NCBI GenBank assembly: GCA_027625915.1
Contig: JANTQA010000057.1
Coordinates: forward strand, 11,346,001 to 11,410,000
Reading direction: 5' to 3'
Source of the DNA: Anaeramoeba flamelloides
Taxonomy: Eukaryota; Metamonada; Anaeramoebidae
Length of the DNA: 64,000 nucleotides
Shown piece after piece: positions 45,438 through 56,800 of the stretch. The notes beneath the pieces were generated by a model. It did not search any database. It saw nothing but the letters and a program-made list of their open reading frames with translations, and was not told where the DNA came from. Position numbers and translations under genes: made by a program. Each line of letters begins with the position of its first letter. Position 1 is the first letter of the stretch.

Positions 45438-46189
45438 TAAATAAAGATAAAAAAATGATTCTTGTTTTTGGGATTAATTTCTAACAATAATTTTGCTTCA
45501 ACAATGATTTTTTTGTGTTGGTAAGAAGAGTTCCCTTATTTTTGAAACATAGACCACTCTTTGTTTCATGGAAACCAAGTTCTACTGTTAATTGTAAAAT
45601 ATAAAGTTCAAAATTTCCATTCAACTTTCCAAAGCTATCATATTTTTTGAAATAATTATAAATCATCGAAATCCTCAATTTTGGAAAGGAGAATTAATAA
45701 TTTAAACGGATTTATTGAATTTAAAATTTGAAGAGTAATATGATTGTTAAATAACCCTTTTTTGAGAAAGCCAAATGAAAATTTTATCATATTTATTTGG
45801 CAAAATATAGTATTTAAGGGAGTCACCACCATAAAGTTAAAATTTTTCAGTTTTTTTCAATTTTGAAGAAGACACGAAAACAAAATATTTTACTTTGTCT
45901 AGCTGATTTTTGAGAATTTAAAGTACTTATTGAAAAACGATGTATTAAGGTGTTTTTTCATATGTAAAATAAAATTTCCGAATAGAATGTTAAGTTGATT
46001 TTTCTTAATATACTCTTGGAAATGTTCAATGGTTGACCTTTTACTCCTATCTTGGCATTCTTTTTCAGAATTTTATTTTATTAGAATTATAAATTTTAAT
46101 GATTGTTCTTAAGGGTAACTTATATGACTCACAATCAAATTTACCCCAATGAAAATAAACTCCACAGTTTTCTGATCTAAAATAAATTA

Positions 46190-46383
46190 CATTCAGTTCC
46201 ACTTTCAGGCACACACTTTTAATGAAATTTAAGTCACACTAAAAATCTAAAATTAAGGTACAACATTCAAATTCTAGTAAAATCATTTGTAAAAAAAAAA
46301 TTCCAAATTTTGTGGCTTAATTTGAGATTTTTTTGTGCTTTAAATTTCGTTGAAAGTTTGTGTATTAAAAGTGGAACTGGTTG
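46190..46383. mobile_element. Tc1/mariner-like MITE, copy 3
   Basis: TA borders; ends CATTCAGTTCCAC and GTGGAACTGGTTG. Interior arms AAATTTAAG.CACA and TGTGCTTTAAATTTCGTTGA are inverted. 194 bases. Confidence 0.7.
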
Positions 46384-46775
46384 TATTAAAAATTTTAAAA
46401 ATTATATTGTGGTGAGTTTTTTAGAAACATAAAAGATTTTACAGAATATCAAAGAAAAAAATATATAGATTGGTCTTAGCTGTTAAAAAATAACTAATTT
46501 GATTAGAAAGTCAAAATTATTATGTAGAAAATTTTTTAAAAATTATAAATAAGAAAGGAAAAATCAGGGTAATAGATTTATTTTTATCAAAATTATTTTT
46601 TGTGTTTCAAAATTATCTCTCGTAAAAATTATAAACCAAATTAACTAAAAAATAAGAGTATGGTTCGGAAAAGTATAATGCAAAAATAGATTTTGTACAG
46701 TGATTCTAATTTTTTGAAAGATAAAATACTGAGTAATTCAATAATTCAGAAAAAATTTTTTCTTCAAATTTTGTG

Positions 46776-47381
46776 TTTTTTTTTTTTTTTTAAATATATG
46801 TCCTAAATAAAATTAAGCACTATTTTTTTTCTGATTAATATTTTTCGAAATATAGCTTATAATTAAATTCAATTAACCACTGGAATAATTTTTTTTAGAA
46901 TAAAAACACTCTCAACTTTTGAATATCGAAAATATTTTTTGAAATTATTGTGCACTTTTTTATTATTTTTTGAAAAATTGGGTTTGAGAAAGTGTTGAAA
47001 TCAAAGAATAAGCTAATATATTAAATTAGAATATTTTTCCAGAGAGTTCATTTTTTTAGTTTAACTTTTTTTCAATTTTACCATTTAAAAATAAAAAAAA
47101 AGCATTTGTAGACCAAATTAGTCCCTTTTGTGAAATTAAAATTCCCGTTATTTAGAATTTGTTTTAGTAAATGGGTTAAAACAAATATAGTGTATCTAAA
47201 AATATACATAATTTCAACTTTGAATTCAATAATTTTGGCAAAAAATGTTTTCAAGAAAAAGGTAAATGTAAACTTTATTTATTTTTATTTTTTGATTTTG
47301 TTTTTTTAATTGTTTTAACGGAAGGTATTTGATCAGTTTTCCATTTTTAGTGTTTTTTGGGTCGTAGGGACATATAACCTT
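46776..47381 (+). repeat. 600-bp dispersed repeat, copy 2
   Basis: Same orientation and length as 9826-10441. Differences are scattered substitutions and homopolymer lengths; flanking sequences are unrelated on both sides. Confidence 0.75.
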
Positions 47382-48245
47382 AAAATAAAAATAATTTATT
47401 ACAAAGAAACTTGTCAAAGACATCTAATTTTAAAAAGTTCCATAACATATAATTGTCAATAAAAAGTTCTTAATCAAAGTTATATAAAAACATTTTCAAA
47501 ATATAAATTGAAATTAAAACTTTGAAAACATTTATTTCAATTTATCAGTATAGGAAAGTTACCAAAGAGATTATTACCATAACCAAAAATAGAGTTGGCA
47601 CAAAATTGAAAATTCCATCAATTGATTATCAAACCAATTTATTTCAAAGTTATCTTGGACAAAATATCAATTCATTTAAGATCAATCTTGAAAAAAATTT
47701 TCAAGATTATTGAATTTAATTATAAAAAATTTTTATATTTTTGGGATTTTTGTCAAGTTTTCTTTGGTGAAAGAGACACCAAAACCAAGACTTTTTGAAA
47801 ACATTTTGTTACCCTTTAGCATTATTTTTGCCTTCTGTAAAAACCCTTAATATACTATTTATCTGAATTTAAACCAAAGAAAGATAGTTTGGATTTCTAA
47901 CTAAAAAACAATAATTTTGTTGAATTTATACAATCACACACATTGTGTGCTTTTGGAAAGGTTATTTTTACTGATAACTGACAAGATAAAAATCTTCAAT
48001 TAAAAAATCTTTAAAGAAATATAAACAAACTTTTAAACTGTTTTAAAGCATAACAAAAAATTCACTTGAAGTTTCACAAACAAAAAATTCAAAAATATAT
48101 CAAAATTTTTATTGAATTATCTTCAGATAGGAACTAGAGTGTTTGTGAATTTTTTTCAAAACAAGAAGCTTATTTGTTTTGTGTAAAAGAAAAAGAAAAT
48201 TATATATTTTTTGAAGAAGAAAAAAAAAAAAGGGAAAAAAAACAT

Positions 48246-48731
48246 TTAAAGCTCATCAAAATCGGAAAAATGTGAATCACTGGAAATTTGATCAAAATCG
48301 TCCTTGTACTCGCTGTCTATTGAGTCTGGTTCTTCGTCTGTAAACCAATCATCGAGATCATTGTTATCTTGTTCTTTTTTTTCAAGAACAGGAAAGATTT
48401 TTATGTCTACATTTTTTGTTGTTTCTTGTTTTGTGATAGGTTTTGTAACATCTTTGTTGTCGTCTTGAAGTTTTTCTGTCTTGTTGGTTATAGGTTTTGG
48501 TTCTTCTTTTGTTTTTTGTTTTGGTGCTGGTTTTGTTTTTCTTTTTCTGTTTTTTTTATTCTTACAACACCCCTTCTTCTTGTTTTTTTTTTTGTTGCAG
48601 TTTTCTTCACATTTGTTGCTACTGTACTTTCGGCATAAAAGAGAAGAAATTTCTTTTTGAAAAGGATTTGTTTGATCAAACAGTGTGTTGTAAACAGAAA
48701 TTTCGCTTTCAGAACTGAGTTTTCCTCCCAT
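48246..48731 (-). CDS. Small basic/acidic protein with N-myristoylation-like start
   Basis: 161 residues, unrecognised. It opens with MGGKLSSES, which fits the N-myristoylation pattern (G2 and S6). A cysteine- and lysine-rich stretch (about 33-70) could aid membrane binding. A proline/lysine/threonine linker follows, and residues 130-161 are strongly acidic (DDWFTDEEPDSIDSEY...). No folded domain is visible. Codon use and the clean ATG favour a real gene. Membrane attachment is inference. Confidence 0.55.
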   Translation of the reverse strand: MGGKLSSESEISVYNTLFDQTNPFQKEISSLLCRKYSSNKCEENCNKKKNKKKGCCKNKKNRKRKTKPAPKQKTKEEPKPITNKTEKLQDDNKDVTKPITKQETTKNVDIKIFPVLEKKEQDNNDLDDWFTDEEPDSIDSEYKDDFDQISSDSHFSDFDEL

Positions 48732-49413
48732 AGCCTTTTTTTAAGAGAAATCAAAAAGTTAAAAAATGATTTCCTTCGACAAAAAGAATTCACTATAAGA
48801 TTTTTGAAAGTATTCCAGATAAAAAAGAAGGTAATTTTAGATTTTAGAATGAGAGTTTTCAAACTATATTAGCTAATTCTGTATGATCAAGACAAAATGT
48901 TGCAAAACAATTAACCAATTTCTTTGTTTTTTTGTAGATAGAAAAAATTATTTATTTGGATAATTTTAAGGGTACAACTTTTACAAGGTAATTCTTCCTT
49001 TTCAAAACCAAAATTTTGTTCTTCACATTATTTTTATGTGCCGAAATGTTTCAAAAAAAAAACAAACAGGTGTGTTCTATCACAATTGTAGCTTTAATAG
49101 AGATACCTCAATAGATCAACATTTGAAAAAAAGGTCAGTATTTCCACAACCTTAGAATTAATATTCATTATCAACTTCTCAATAATAATGATTAACTATT
49201 TTAATACTTATTTTGCTTTTAACTAGACCAATTCAACTTAGTTATAATGCCTCAAAATGAAAAAAAAAAGTTAAAAAATTGTTAATTTTTTTTTTATCAA
49301 AGGAAGGAAATTAATTTCCTCTTACAGCAGTTAGATTGTTTTTAATTTAAGAAAGAAAGCCGAAAATTTCTGGTAATTTCAGTTTATTTCTAAAAATAAA
49401 AAAATACCCCTTT

Positions 49414-49486
49414 AACTTTTCCAGAATACAAAAGAATTGAGTAAAACTTTTGAATTTTCTCATTTCTTTTGAATTCTGGAAAAGTT
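49414..49486. repeat. Foldback hairpin
   Basis: AACTTTTCCAGAATACAAAA and its inverse TTTTGAATTCTGGAAAAGTT form arms around a 25-base loop. The following GGCACTCTACGGCATTTTAA and the arm motifs resemble 55595-55960. Confidence 0.65.
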
Positions 49487-50373
49487 AGGCACTCTACGGC
49501 ATTTTAACGCACTTCACGATACAACTGTTTCTTTTTATTCATATTAATATATTTAAATTTTGTGAATCTTCCTGAAATTTTCATAAGGGATATTGATTAA
49601 TAGATTTTCTCTGAACATGATTTAGATTCATATTCCAGAAAATTTAAAGTTATCTATATCCAATTAATATTTTCATTACTGATAAATTCAGATAATAATC
49701 TGAAAATTTTTACTTCATTTTCCTTTTTAGAACTTTTTTTGTCTTTGCTTTGAGTATCAAATTTTACTGGACAGCTTCTTAGAAACTTTGTAAAATAGCT
49801 TTGCTTTCAAAAGGTACTTTCTATTGTGTTGGTTTAAATGTTTTAATTATTGATTACAAAATAGAAATTCAACTAAAATTTTTCTCAAATCTATTGGAAT
49901 TTATCAGTATCTTTTTTTGAAAATTTTAATTTTTCTGCTATGTGTTCAAAACCAAGAATTTCTATTTTGTTTTTGAGTTTATACTTACTTTTGTATATCT
50001 TCTTAAATTGGTAAAAATTTTGCCTTTATAAGTTTTATAAATTACTCTAGGAGAATGTGAATTAATTTTTAAAAATATGTGATTTTTTAATTATCCAAAC
50101 ATTAATTAAGTTATTTTTTTTTTTTGGGTTTTAGATTAAATATAATTAATGTATGAAATAAATTGGCTAATTTATATTGATTTGTATTTGTAATTTTACT
50201 CCATTTGTTAATTTTTTTTTTTTTTTTCTAAAAATTTTTTTTTATTGTTTCAAAACTATCTTTTACTTTTTTGAAGTTTTTTTTTAGATTTTTCACTTTT
50301 TCTAGACAAATCACTAATATTTAATTTTTGTTAATAGTTTGATTTTGGTGTTTTATCAGTATTTCAGATTCAT

Positions 50374-50550
50374 TGTAAACTATTTTTCAAAAATTTTGAC
50401 TCACTTTATAATGTTAATTGGTGTTATTTTGAGGGTTTATTCCAGTATTCTTTACAAAAAATATTTTAAAATTTTTGGATTAAAATCATTTTTTCTAATT
50501 TTGCAAATTTTAGTTTTACTTTTTTTCAAATTTTTTTTTTCTTTTGTTTT

Positions 50551-50605
<55 letters not shown>

Positions 50606-50999
50606 CTTTTTTTTTTTTAAAAAGATCATGTGGAGAAAAAAAAAAGATAATCGAGAAGAACAAATAATCACTATGAAAATTGAGACTATGTAATGTCTTT
50701 GAAAATGGATTTAACTATTCATAAAAAATCTTGCTGTTCAACTTTTTTTTTTTTTTTAAGTGAAAGTTCAGTAATAAAAAATCCGTAATGCTCATAACAA
50801 AAATTGTGACTTATTTTTTTTTAGTTTTTGGTTTTATTTTTTTTTAATTTTTAAATATCAGGTTTATATAAATTTAGAATGATTTAAAAGTGAATTACAA
50901 ATCATATTTAGTTATTAATTGTTCTTGAATACTAAAGGATAATTTTTTTTTCAATTTATTATTTCAGGTGAGTCACAATTTTTGAAAAAGAGTTTATAT
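50374..50999 (+). mobile_element. Poly-T-centred TIR element, full copy
   Basis: Ends AAACTATTTTTCAAAAATTT and AATTTTTGAAAAAGAGTTTA are inverted; the middle holds T runs of over 40. About 626 bases. Closest relative is 38277-38882. Confidence 0.7.
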
Positions 51000-51650
51000 T
51001 CTTGACCATTTTATAAATTATAATTTACTTTTTATCAATTTCTGATGTCGATTATTTCATTAATAAAATTAATCCATATACAAAAAATTAATCATCCATT
51101 AAATTAAATATCTTTCTACTTTATAAATGAAGGATAAACTCAAACATTGAAGAAGATAGAAGGTATCATTGATAAAATCCTAATTCCTTCTTTTTTATAA
51201 TATATTGTATCCAAATATTGTTTTTTTCATTTTTAATATATTTATCGAGAGCATAGTGTACTAATATATAACTAAGTATATCAATTAAAAAATTTAGATT
51301 ATCGATATTAAAAATAAAGAATTCTTTATTTTAAAATTTATTTGTGAGTTTTTTTAATTCAAATAATCAGTTCAGAACTGCTATTCTTGTTTGTTTTTTT
51401 TTGAAACCAAAACAAGAATCTTTTACTTAAGGGAGTAGCTACACCATAAGACATGATAAAAATTTGAGAGAGATGAGATAAGAACATTTTATTTTAGTGG
51501 CTTGTGATCGTAGATTCTCTAAAAATTTTTTTAAAAAAATTATTTGATATTTTTTTTTTTAGTAATGTTCAAAAATAAAAAAAAAGAGATTATATTGATA
51601 AAATAGTTTTATTATTATTATTATTTTATTATTAAAATAAACTTAATTCG

Positions 51651-52186
51651 ATTAATTTGGACACAGTTCAAACAGTTAGAAGAATAACAAAAAACATGAT
51701 TTACATCAATTTGGAAATTAATTTTAATTCAACAAACTATATCATTTTTTTGTGTTTTTTTGTTTTTGTTTTCATTTTCTTTTTTTTCAGGTACTTAATC
51801 GGTTTAGTTAGATCTGAAAATTTTTTTATAGATGGTTACTAGATGGTTACAGTTGAGTTTCTTCAAGTGATAAATCCACATACAACCGGTACATGGTATC
51901 TTATCATTTGATCGATCAACCATTGTTGGTGTAATTTTAACAAATCAACCAATATATTTTTTTGTTCAAACTCTTTCATTTCAGCTCGTTTCATTTTTTT
52001 TGGACACACTTGTTTTGATTTTTTGTTTTATATTGTTTTCTTATATTTGGATGAAAATGATTACTTAAAAAACCATTAATACTATGTTACTTAAATCTGG
52101 TTTTATTTTAGGTTTGGGAGAATATATTAAATTGAGTTTTTGTTTTCCTATTTTTGATTTTCTGATGTGTCCAAATTTTTGGAATG
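51651..52186. mobile_element. TIR element, ends TTTGGACA, copy 2 (nested)
   Basis: Matches 41944-42466 along its length. The right end (TCCAAATTTTTGGAAT) is intact and the left end partly decayed. Confidence 0.7.
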
Positions 52187-52554
52187 GGGTTTAGTTTTTT
52201 TTTCTGGGAGAAGATAATTTCAGATTTTTTGAATAAAAAGTGTATCTATTTTGTGGTTTAAACTTTGATAACATATAATCATATTCACTTCTCATATTCT
52301 ACTAAACCCAACGTTTTACAATCCTAACAAGTAATAATTCTACTTAATTATTCTAATTTTGGAATTCTTCTAGCTATTTAAGTCCCATTTATGTTTCCTT
52401 TTATATTCTCTCAATTGTAATATTGTTGTTCTTTTTAAACAAAATCCATTAATCCTAAATGCCACTAATAAAAAAATATTTCTAATTGCTTTATCTTGTC
52501 AGGATTAAAAAAATCTCAAAAATGATGAAAAAATAAAAAAATGAAAAAATTAAA

Positions 52555-52648
52555 TGCCACAATAGAATGTTGAGAGAAGAATAAAAGATTTGTCATTCAA
52601 CATTCAAAACACTATTTTAAGTAATTCAACTCAACATTCTATTGTGGC
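52555..52648. repeat. 94-bp foldback element
   Basis: Perfect inverted ends TGCCACAATAGAATGTTGAG at 52555 and 52629-52648, with a loop of about 54 bases. Confidence 0.75.
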
Positions 52649-52811
52649 AATTTCTTTGAGACTTTGAAAAAAAAATTTCAAAAATCTAATGAATGAAGTA
52701 CTTTAAATAATAAAAACCAATGAGGTACAACCAGAGTAAAAAATGTTATTTTCTGATCCTCTTCAGAATTGCACAAAAGTGAAAAATTTTTCTTTACCGT
52801 GGCTACTCCCT

Positions 52812-52990
52812 TAACTCTTTTTCAAAAATGCGAACTTACTTTATAATATAATTCAAAGTAGTTTTGTAGAGTTTTATGCATGTAACTTATCAAAAAAAAT
52901 TTTCAATTTTTTAATCAAAAATATTTTTTCTTTTTTGTCAAATTTTTCTTTTTCTATTTTTTTTTTTTTCTATTTTTACTATTATTTTTT
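52812..52990 (+). repeat. Left-end fragment of the poly-T TIR family
   Basis: CTCTTTTTCAAAAATGCGAACTTACTTTATAAT and the following sequence resemble the left 150 bases of 50374-50999, directly abutting the TTAA element. Confidence 0.4.
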
Positions 52991-53673
52991 TTTGATTTAT
53001 TTTTTTGATATTTTATTAGATAATAAATCTTTTAAAATTAAAATTTTTTCTTAGGTTCCAATAAGAGTACAGTCTTTCCATTTTACAAAAATAATATTCT
53101 TTTTTTAATTTTCAATCTTTTCATTTCCGGTTTTTTTTTTAATTTCTTTAAAATAAATAAAAGAAGTATTTTCAAAATTTGTATTATTGAAAATTATTTT
53201 TTTATTGAATATCTTGTCTCATTTTATTCATTAATTTCAAATATTTTTGATGAAAATTAAATTCATTATTAATCTGTTTTTTTAATTTATCGGATTTTTT
53301 TTGAATTTATTTTTTTAATATAAAAAGTTGATTTTTTATCCGATTTAAAAATTCCTTAATACTTTCGAACAGTTTATTCAAAGTATAATATCTAAAAAAA
53401 ATTTGTTTTTTTTTTTTTTTAATAAATAAATCATTAAATAAATAAAATTAATTACAGTAAATTTGAAAACTTAAACTTGGTATATTATTAAATCTAATTT
53501 AAAGATTTAATTGATTTATTTCTTGTTTATTGTTTTTTTTTTTTAAAAAAATCTTCTTCTGATGTTTTTAGTCTAGTTGCCAGTAAAGTAATATATATAT
53601 ATATATATAATATTTCAATTTATTATCATAAGATTTATCTTATTTTTATTTTTGAATAAGGATAATAGGTTTT

Positions 53674-53828
53674 TTAATTTTTTTCAATCATCATTTCTTC
53701 TTTTTCTATCTCTATTTCTTCTTTATTTTTGTCTTCGTCTTCATCTTCATCTGTGCTTTCTTCTAATTCTTTAGGGATTTTTTTTTTATCCTCAACTTTG
53801 ATTACACCAAAATAAGTTTTTCTCATTA
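53674..53828 (-). CDS. RPP30: Exon 5 of RPP30
   Basis: Begins in phase 1 after CGAATAG; encodes VMRKTYFGVIKVED and an acidic tail (STDEDEDEDKNKEE), ending at TAA 53674-53676. Confidence 0.8.
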
Positions 53829-56800
53829 CTATTCGAATTAAAATAGAACGAATATTTAAAGTGAAAATTTTGTATTAAAAAATAATGATCAAAATCTAAA
53901 ATGGAATTACAATTACCTCCATGTGAAATTACAGATTCAGAATTGGCTGTTAAAATGTTTTTAGCTTGATTAAAAGGAATATTAAAAAATGTTGCCCTAA
54001 TTAAATTTATCAAAACAATATGAGAAAGAAAATAATAAAAAAGAAAATAAAAAAAAATATTTATAAAATTAGTTAAATTATTTCTTTTGTTTTTAATTTT
54101 TTTGTTGAATTTAAAAAATGAGATAAATTTTCTTTTTTTTGTATTGTTTATGTTTTAAATTTTGATATTATTTTTAGAAGAAACTAACTCTTGGAATTTT
54201 AAGTTTAAAAATGAAATACTTTAACTTTAAATAATGTCTTGATTATGAAAATGTGAGTACGGATTTATAATTTCTAAAAATCTAAAGAAGCATATAAAAC
54301 TGTCAACAATTATTAAATAACAATTATCTTTCCAATAATTTAAAAACAAATAATTTATTAATAAGGTTATTTAAATCTTTTAATGAAGCCAATTTACATC
54401 GGTGTTAGAAATTTTTGATTATAAAATAAAAACTTGTAAACCATTTTTTCTATTTGCAATATTGGATTTCAGTTCTCTCAGAATACTAAATTGGAAAAAG
54501 CATTAATATTCATAGCTTAGTCTTTCAGAAAGTTTTCGAATTTTAATTAAATAAAAAAAACTTACTTACAAAACTTTTTTTGTTATTATTTTAGCAAGTT
54601 GACTTAAATTGCCAAAGCAAACTTTAAAAAAAAAAAAAAAAAAAAAAAAGCTCTTCTAAGATCTTCATTCTAAAACATAAAAAGAATTCAGAATATTGTA
54701 ATTTTTTTGAAAAAGAAAATCACAGAAACACTAAATCTCAAATTTTGATAACTTTTTGATTTTTAATATTTTTATTCTTTTTACCTTTTCCAAATTTTCC
54801 TTTTTAAGTCGTTTGGTTCCTTCGGTTCCTTCCCTTTTTGTTTTTTTAGGTATTTGGGAAAGGTAAAAGTCAGAAAAAATCATTTTAAGAATTGGTAGAC
54901 TTGGTCATGACTAAACTAACCAAACTTGTTCATGATCAGATCTAAAACGAATCGAGCTGGACTTATGCAACTATAGAGAACTGAATCCAACAAATGCGAT
55001 CTGAAACCAACCAAAGTGAACCAAATTGAAATTTCCGTACAATCTGTCAAGTCGTTTCCTTGGACTGGGTTTTTGCTGTCGAGTCGGTCTCTTGTACTGG
55101 TATTTTGCGAAAACAAGATTTGAGAAACTTGCAATAATAAAAAATAAAAAAAAAAGCAAAGTAACTAAAAAGAAAATTTCGAAAACCAATTCTTATTCTT
55201 GAAAACTCAGCACTTTATAGATTCAGACCATCTATAAAGTTCTAAATTAAAACTTAATAAAGTAGCCTATTTCATTTGATCTATAGTTGTTCAAATATTT
55301 AGATCTCTTTATTAAAAAAAATTATGATGAATATCAAAAAAAAAACGACATAAAAGTTAACAACCACCAACCCGTTCAACACTTGGGGTACAAAAAAAAC
55401 TTTTCAATTAAGTTTTTACTTTTTATTATTATTTTTTAATCCTCTTTCATTTCTTCATTTTCTTTCTCTTTTTTCTTGTCTTTGTTTAGAAATAAATTTT
55501 TCTTTTCATTTTTGAATGAAAAGATATCCTATGAGTTATAATCTTGCCTAAATTATAGCTAGGATAAAAAACTTGAATACAATTTTAGAGTTTCAGGAGG
55601 TACTTAGAGTGCCGTTAAGTGCCTAGGTTTTCTTGAGGTTTTCTGTTTTATTTGTGACGTTTTCTAGGTTTTCTTGTGGTTTTTTGTTTTATTTGTTAAG
55701 TGTTCTAGGTTTTTTTGAGGTTTTCTATTTGATTTGTGAAGTGTTCGAGGTTTTTTTGAGGTTTTTGAAATAAACAGAAAATTTTCATAAATTTTCGGTT
55801 TATTTCAAAAACTTAAAAAAACATAACGAAAATCTATTTATTTGGAAAATCAATAGAAAACTCAAAAAAATCTAACGGCGCTTTTCCAAAATTTAAAAGA
55901 ATAGAGAAAAATCAAAAATTTTACTCAATTCTTTTAAATTAAAAAAAAACTAACAAAAACAGGAGTTACTTTTGTTTAATCACCTCTTTTCAATAATAAA
56001 AAAAAAACTTTTTGATTTTTGTTTCTCATGTGTAAATTCAGTAATTTGATGTTTGACAGAATCTAAATTAGTGATACAGGGTTTCATTGAAAAATAATAA
56101 ACTTTGAAATCTTTTAGAAACTAGATTATTTTAGCTTTCTGTGATTTGAAATTAAATTAATTTTCCCCAGTTAGAGTTTTAATAGAGGTAAAATAATCTT
56201 TTTCATACTTGATAAAATACATTTTTTAAACCAAAAATACTTTTTTTGCCAAAAAGAAAATTAATTCCAATTTTTTTTTTGGAAAAACCAAGAAGATTTG
56301 ATTTAAACAAATAGATATCAAAGTCTTGGATCTTTGAAAAAAATGATAACCAGAAAAAAAATTAAATTTAAAATGAAACCTTTTCAGTACAGATATTTTT
56401 TTTTCCAATTATCGGACAAAAAGAATATCAATGGTTTAAAAATGAATTATTGAATAATAAAAAAAATTGTATTCTTTTTGTTATTTTGAAGATTATAGAA
56501 GTATTAAGTATATTAAAATCAAAACTTTAAACATTTGATAAAAAAAAGACAAAATTTCATGAACTAAATTCTTTTGAATTATGTTTTTATGGCCAACCAA
56601 CTATTAATAATTTCAGGTTATTATTAGTTCTGGTAAACTAGAAAACTATATTATTAAAACTAGCATATATCTTAAAATTTTAGAAAAAAGGTAAAATTTA
56701 ATTTCAAAATTCCTCTTTCAAATAAAACAAAAAATGCAAATTAAATTATAATGATAACAGAAACATTAACGAATTATTAGATTGAAATAGCAAAAACTCC

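Larger units (their letters stand above)
45438..48245. other. Intergenic, repeat-bearing
   Basis: Contains one isolated end of the TTAAGGGAGT type (45814), a Tc1/mariner-like MITE (46190-46383) and the second copy of the 600-bp repeat (46776-47381). No gene supported. Confidence 0.6.
51431..52810. mobile_element. TTAA-flanked TIR element with nested insertions
   Basis: Flanked by TTAA at 51427-51430 and 52811-52814; inverted ends GGGAGTAGCTAC and GTGGCTACTCCC. A TTAA duplication is the piggyBac hallmark, but no transposase is visible, so the superfamily is inferred only. Inside lie another TIR element (51651-52186) and a small foldback (52555-52648). Confidence 0.6.
48732..53673. other. Intergenic, dense in nested repeats
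   Basis: Holds a foldback (49414-49486), a poly-T TIR element (50374-50999), a TTAA-flanked element (51431-52810) carrying two smaller insertions, a left-end fragment of the poly-T family (52812-52990) and a short TA run (53591-53607). No gene supported. Confidence 0.6.

Noticed and set aside
48369-48872. Several ORFs on both strands over the small protein gene
   Set aside because: Shadow frames of the lysine-rich gene at 48246-48731.
54916-55189. Two overlapping 72-codon minus-strand frames
   Set aside because: Both begin without a usable ATG and lie within an RPP30 intron; kept only as a compositional observation.
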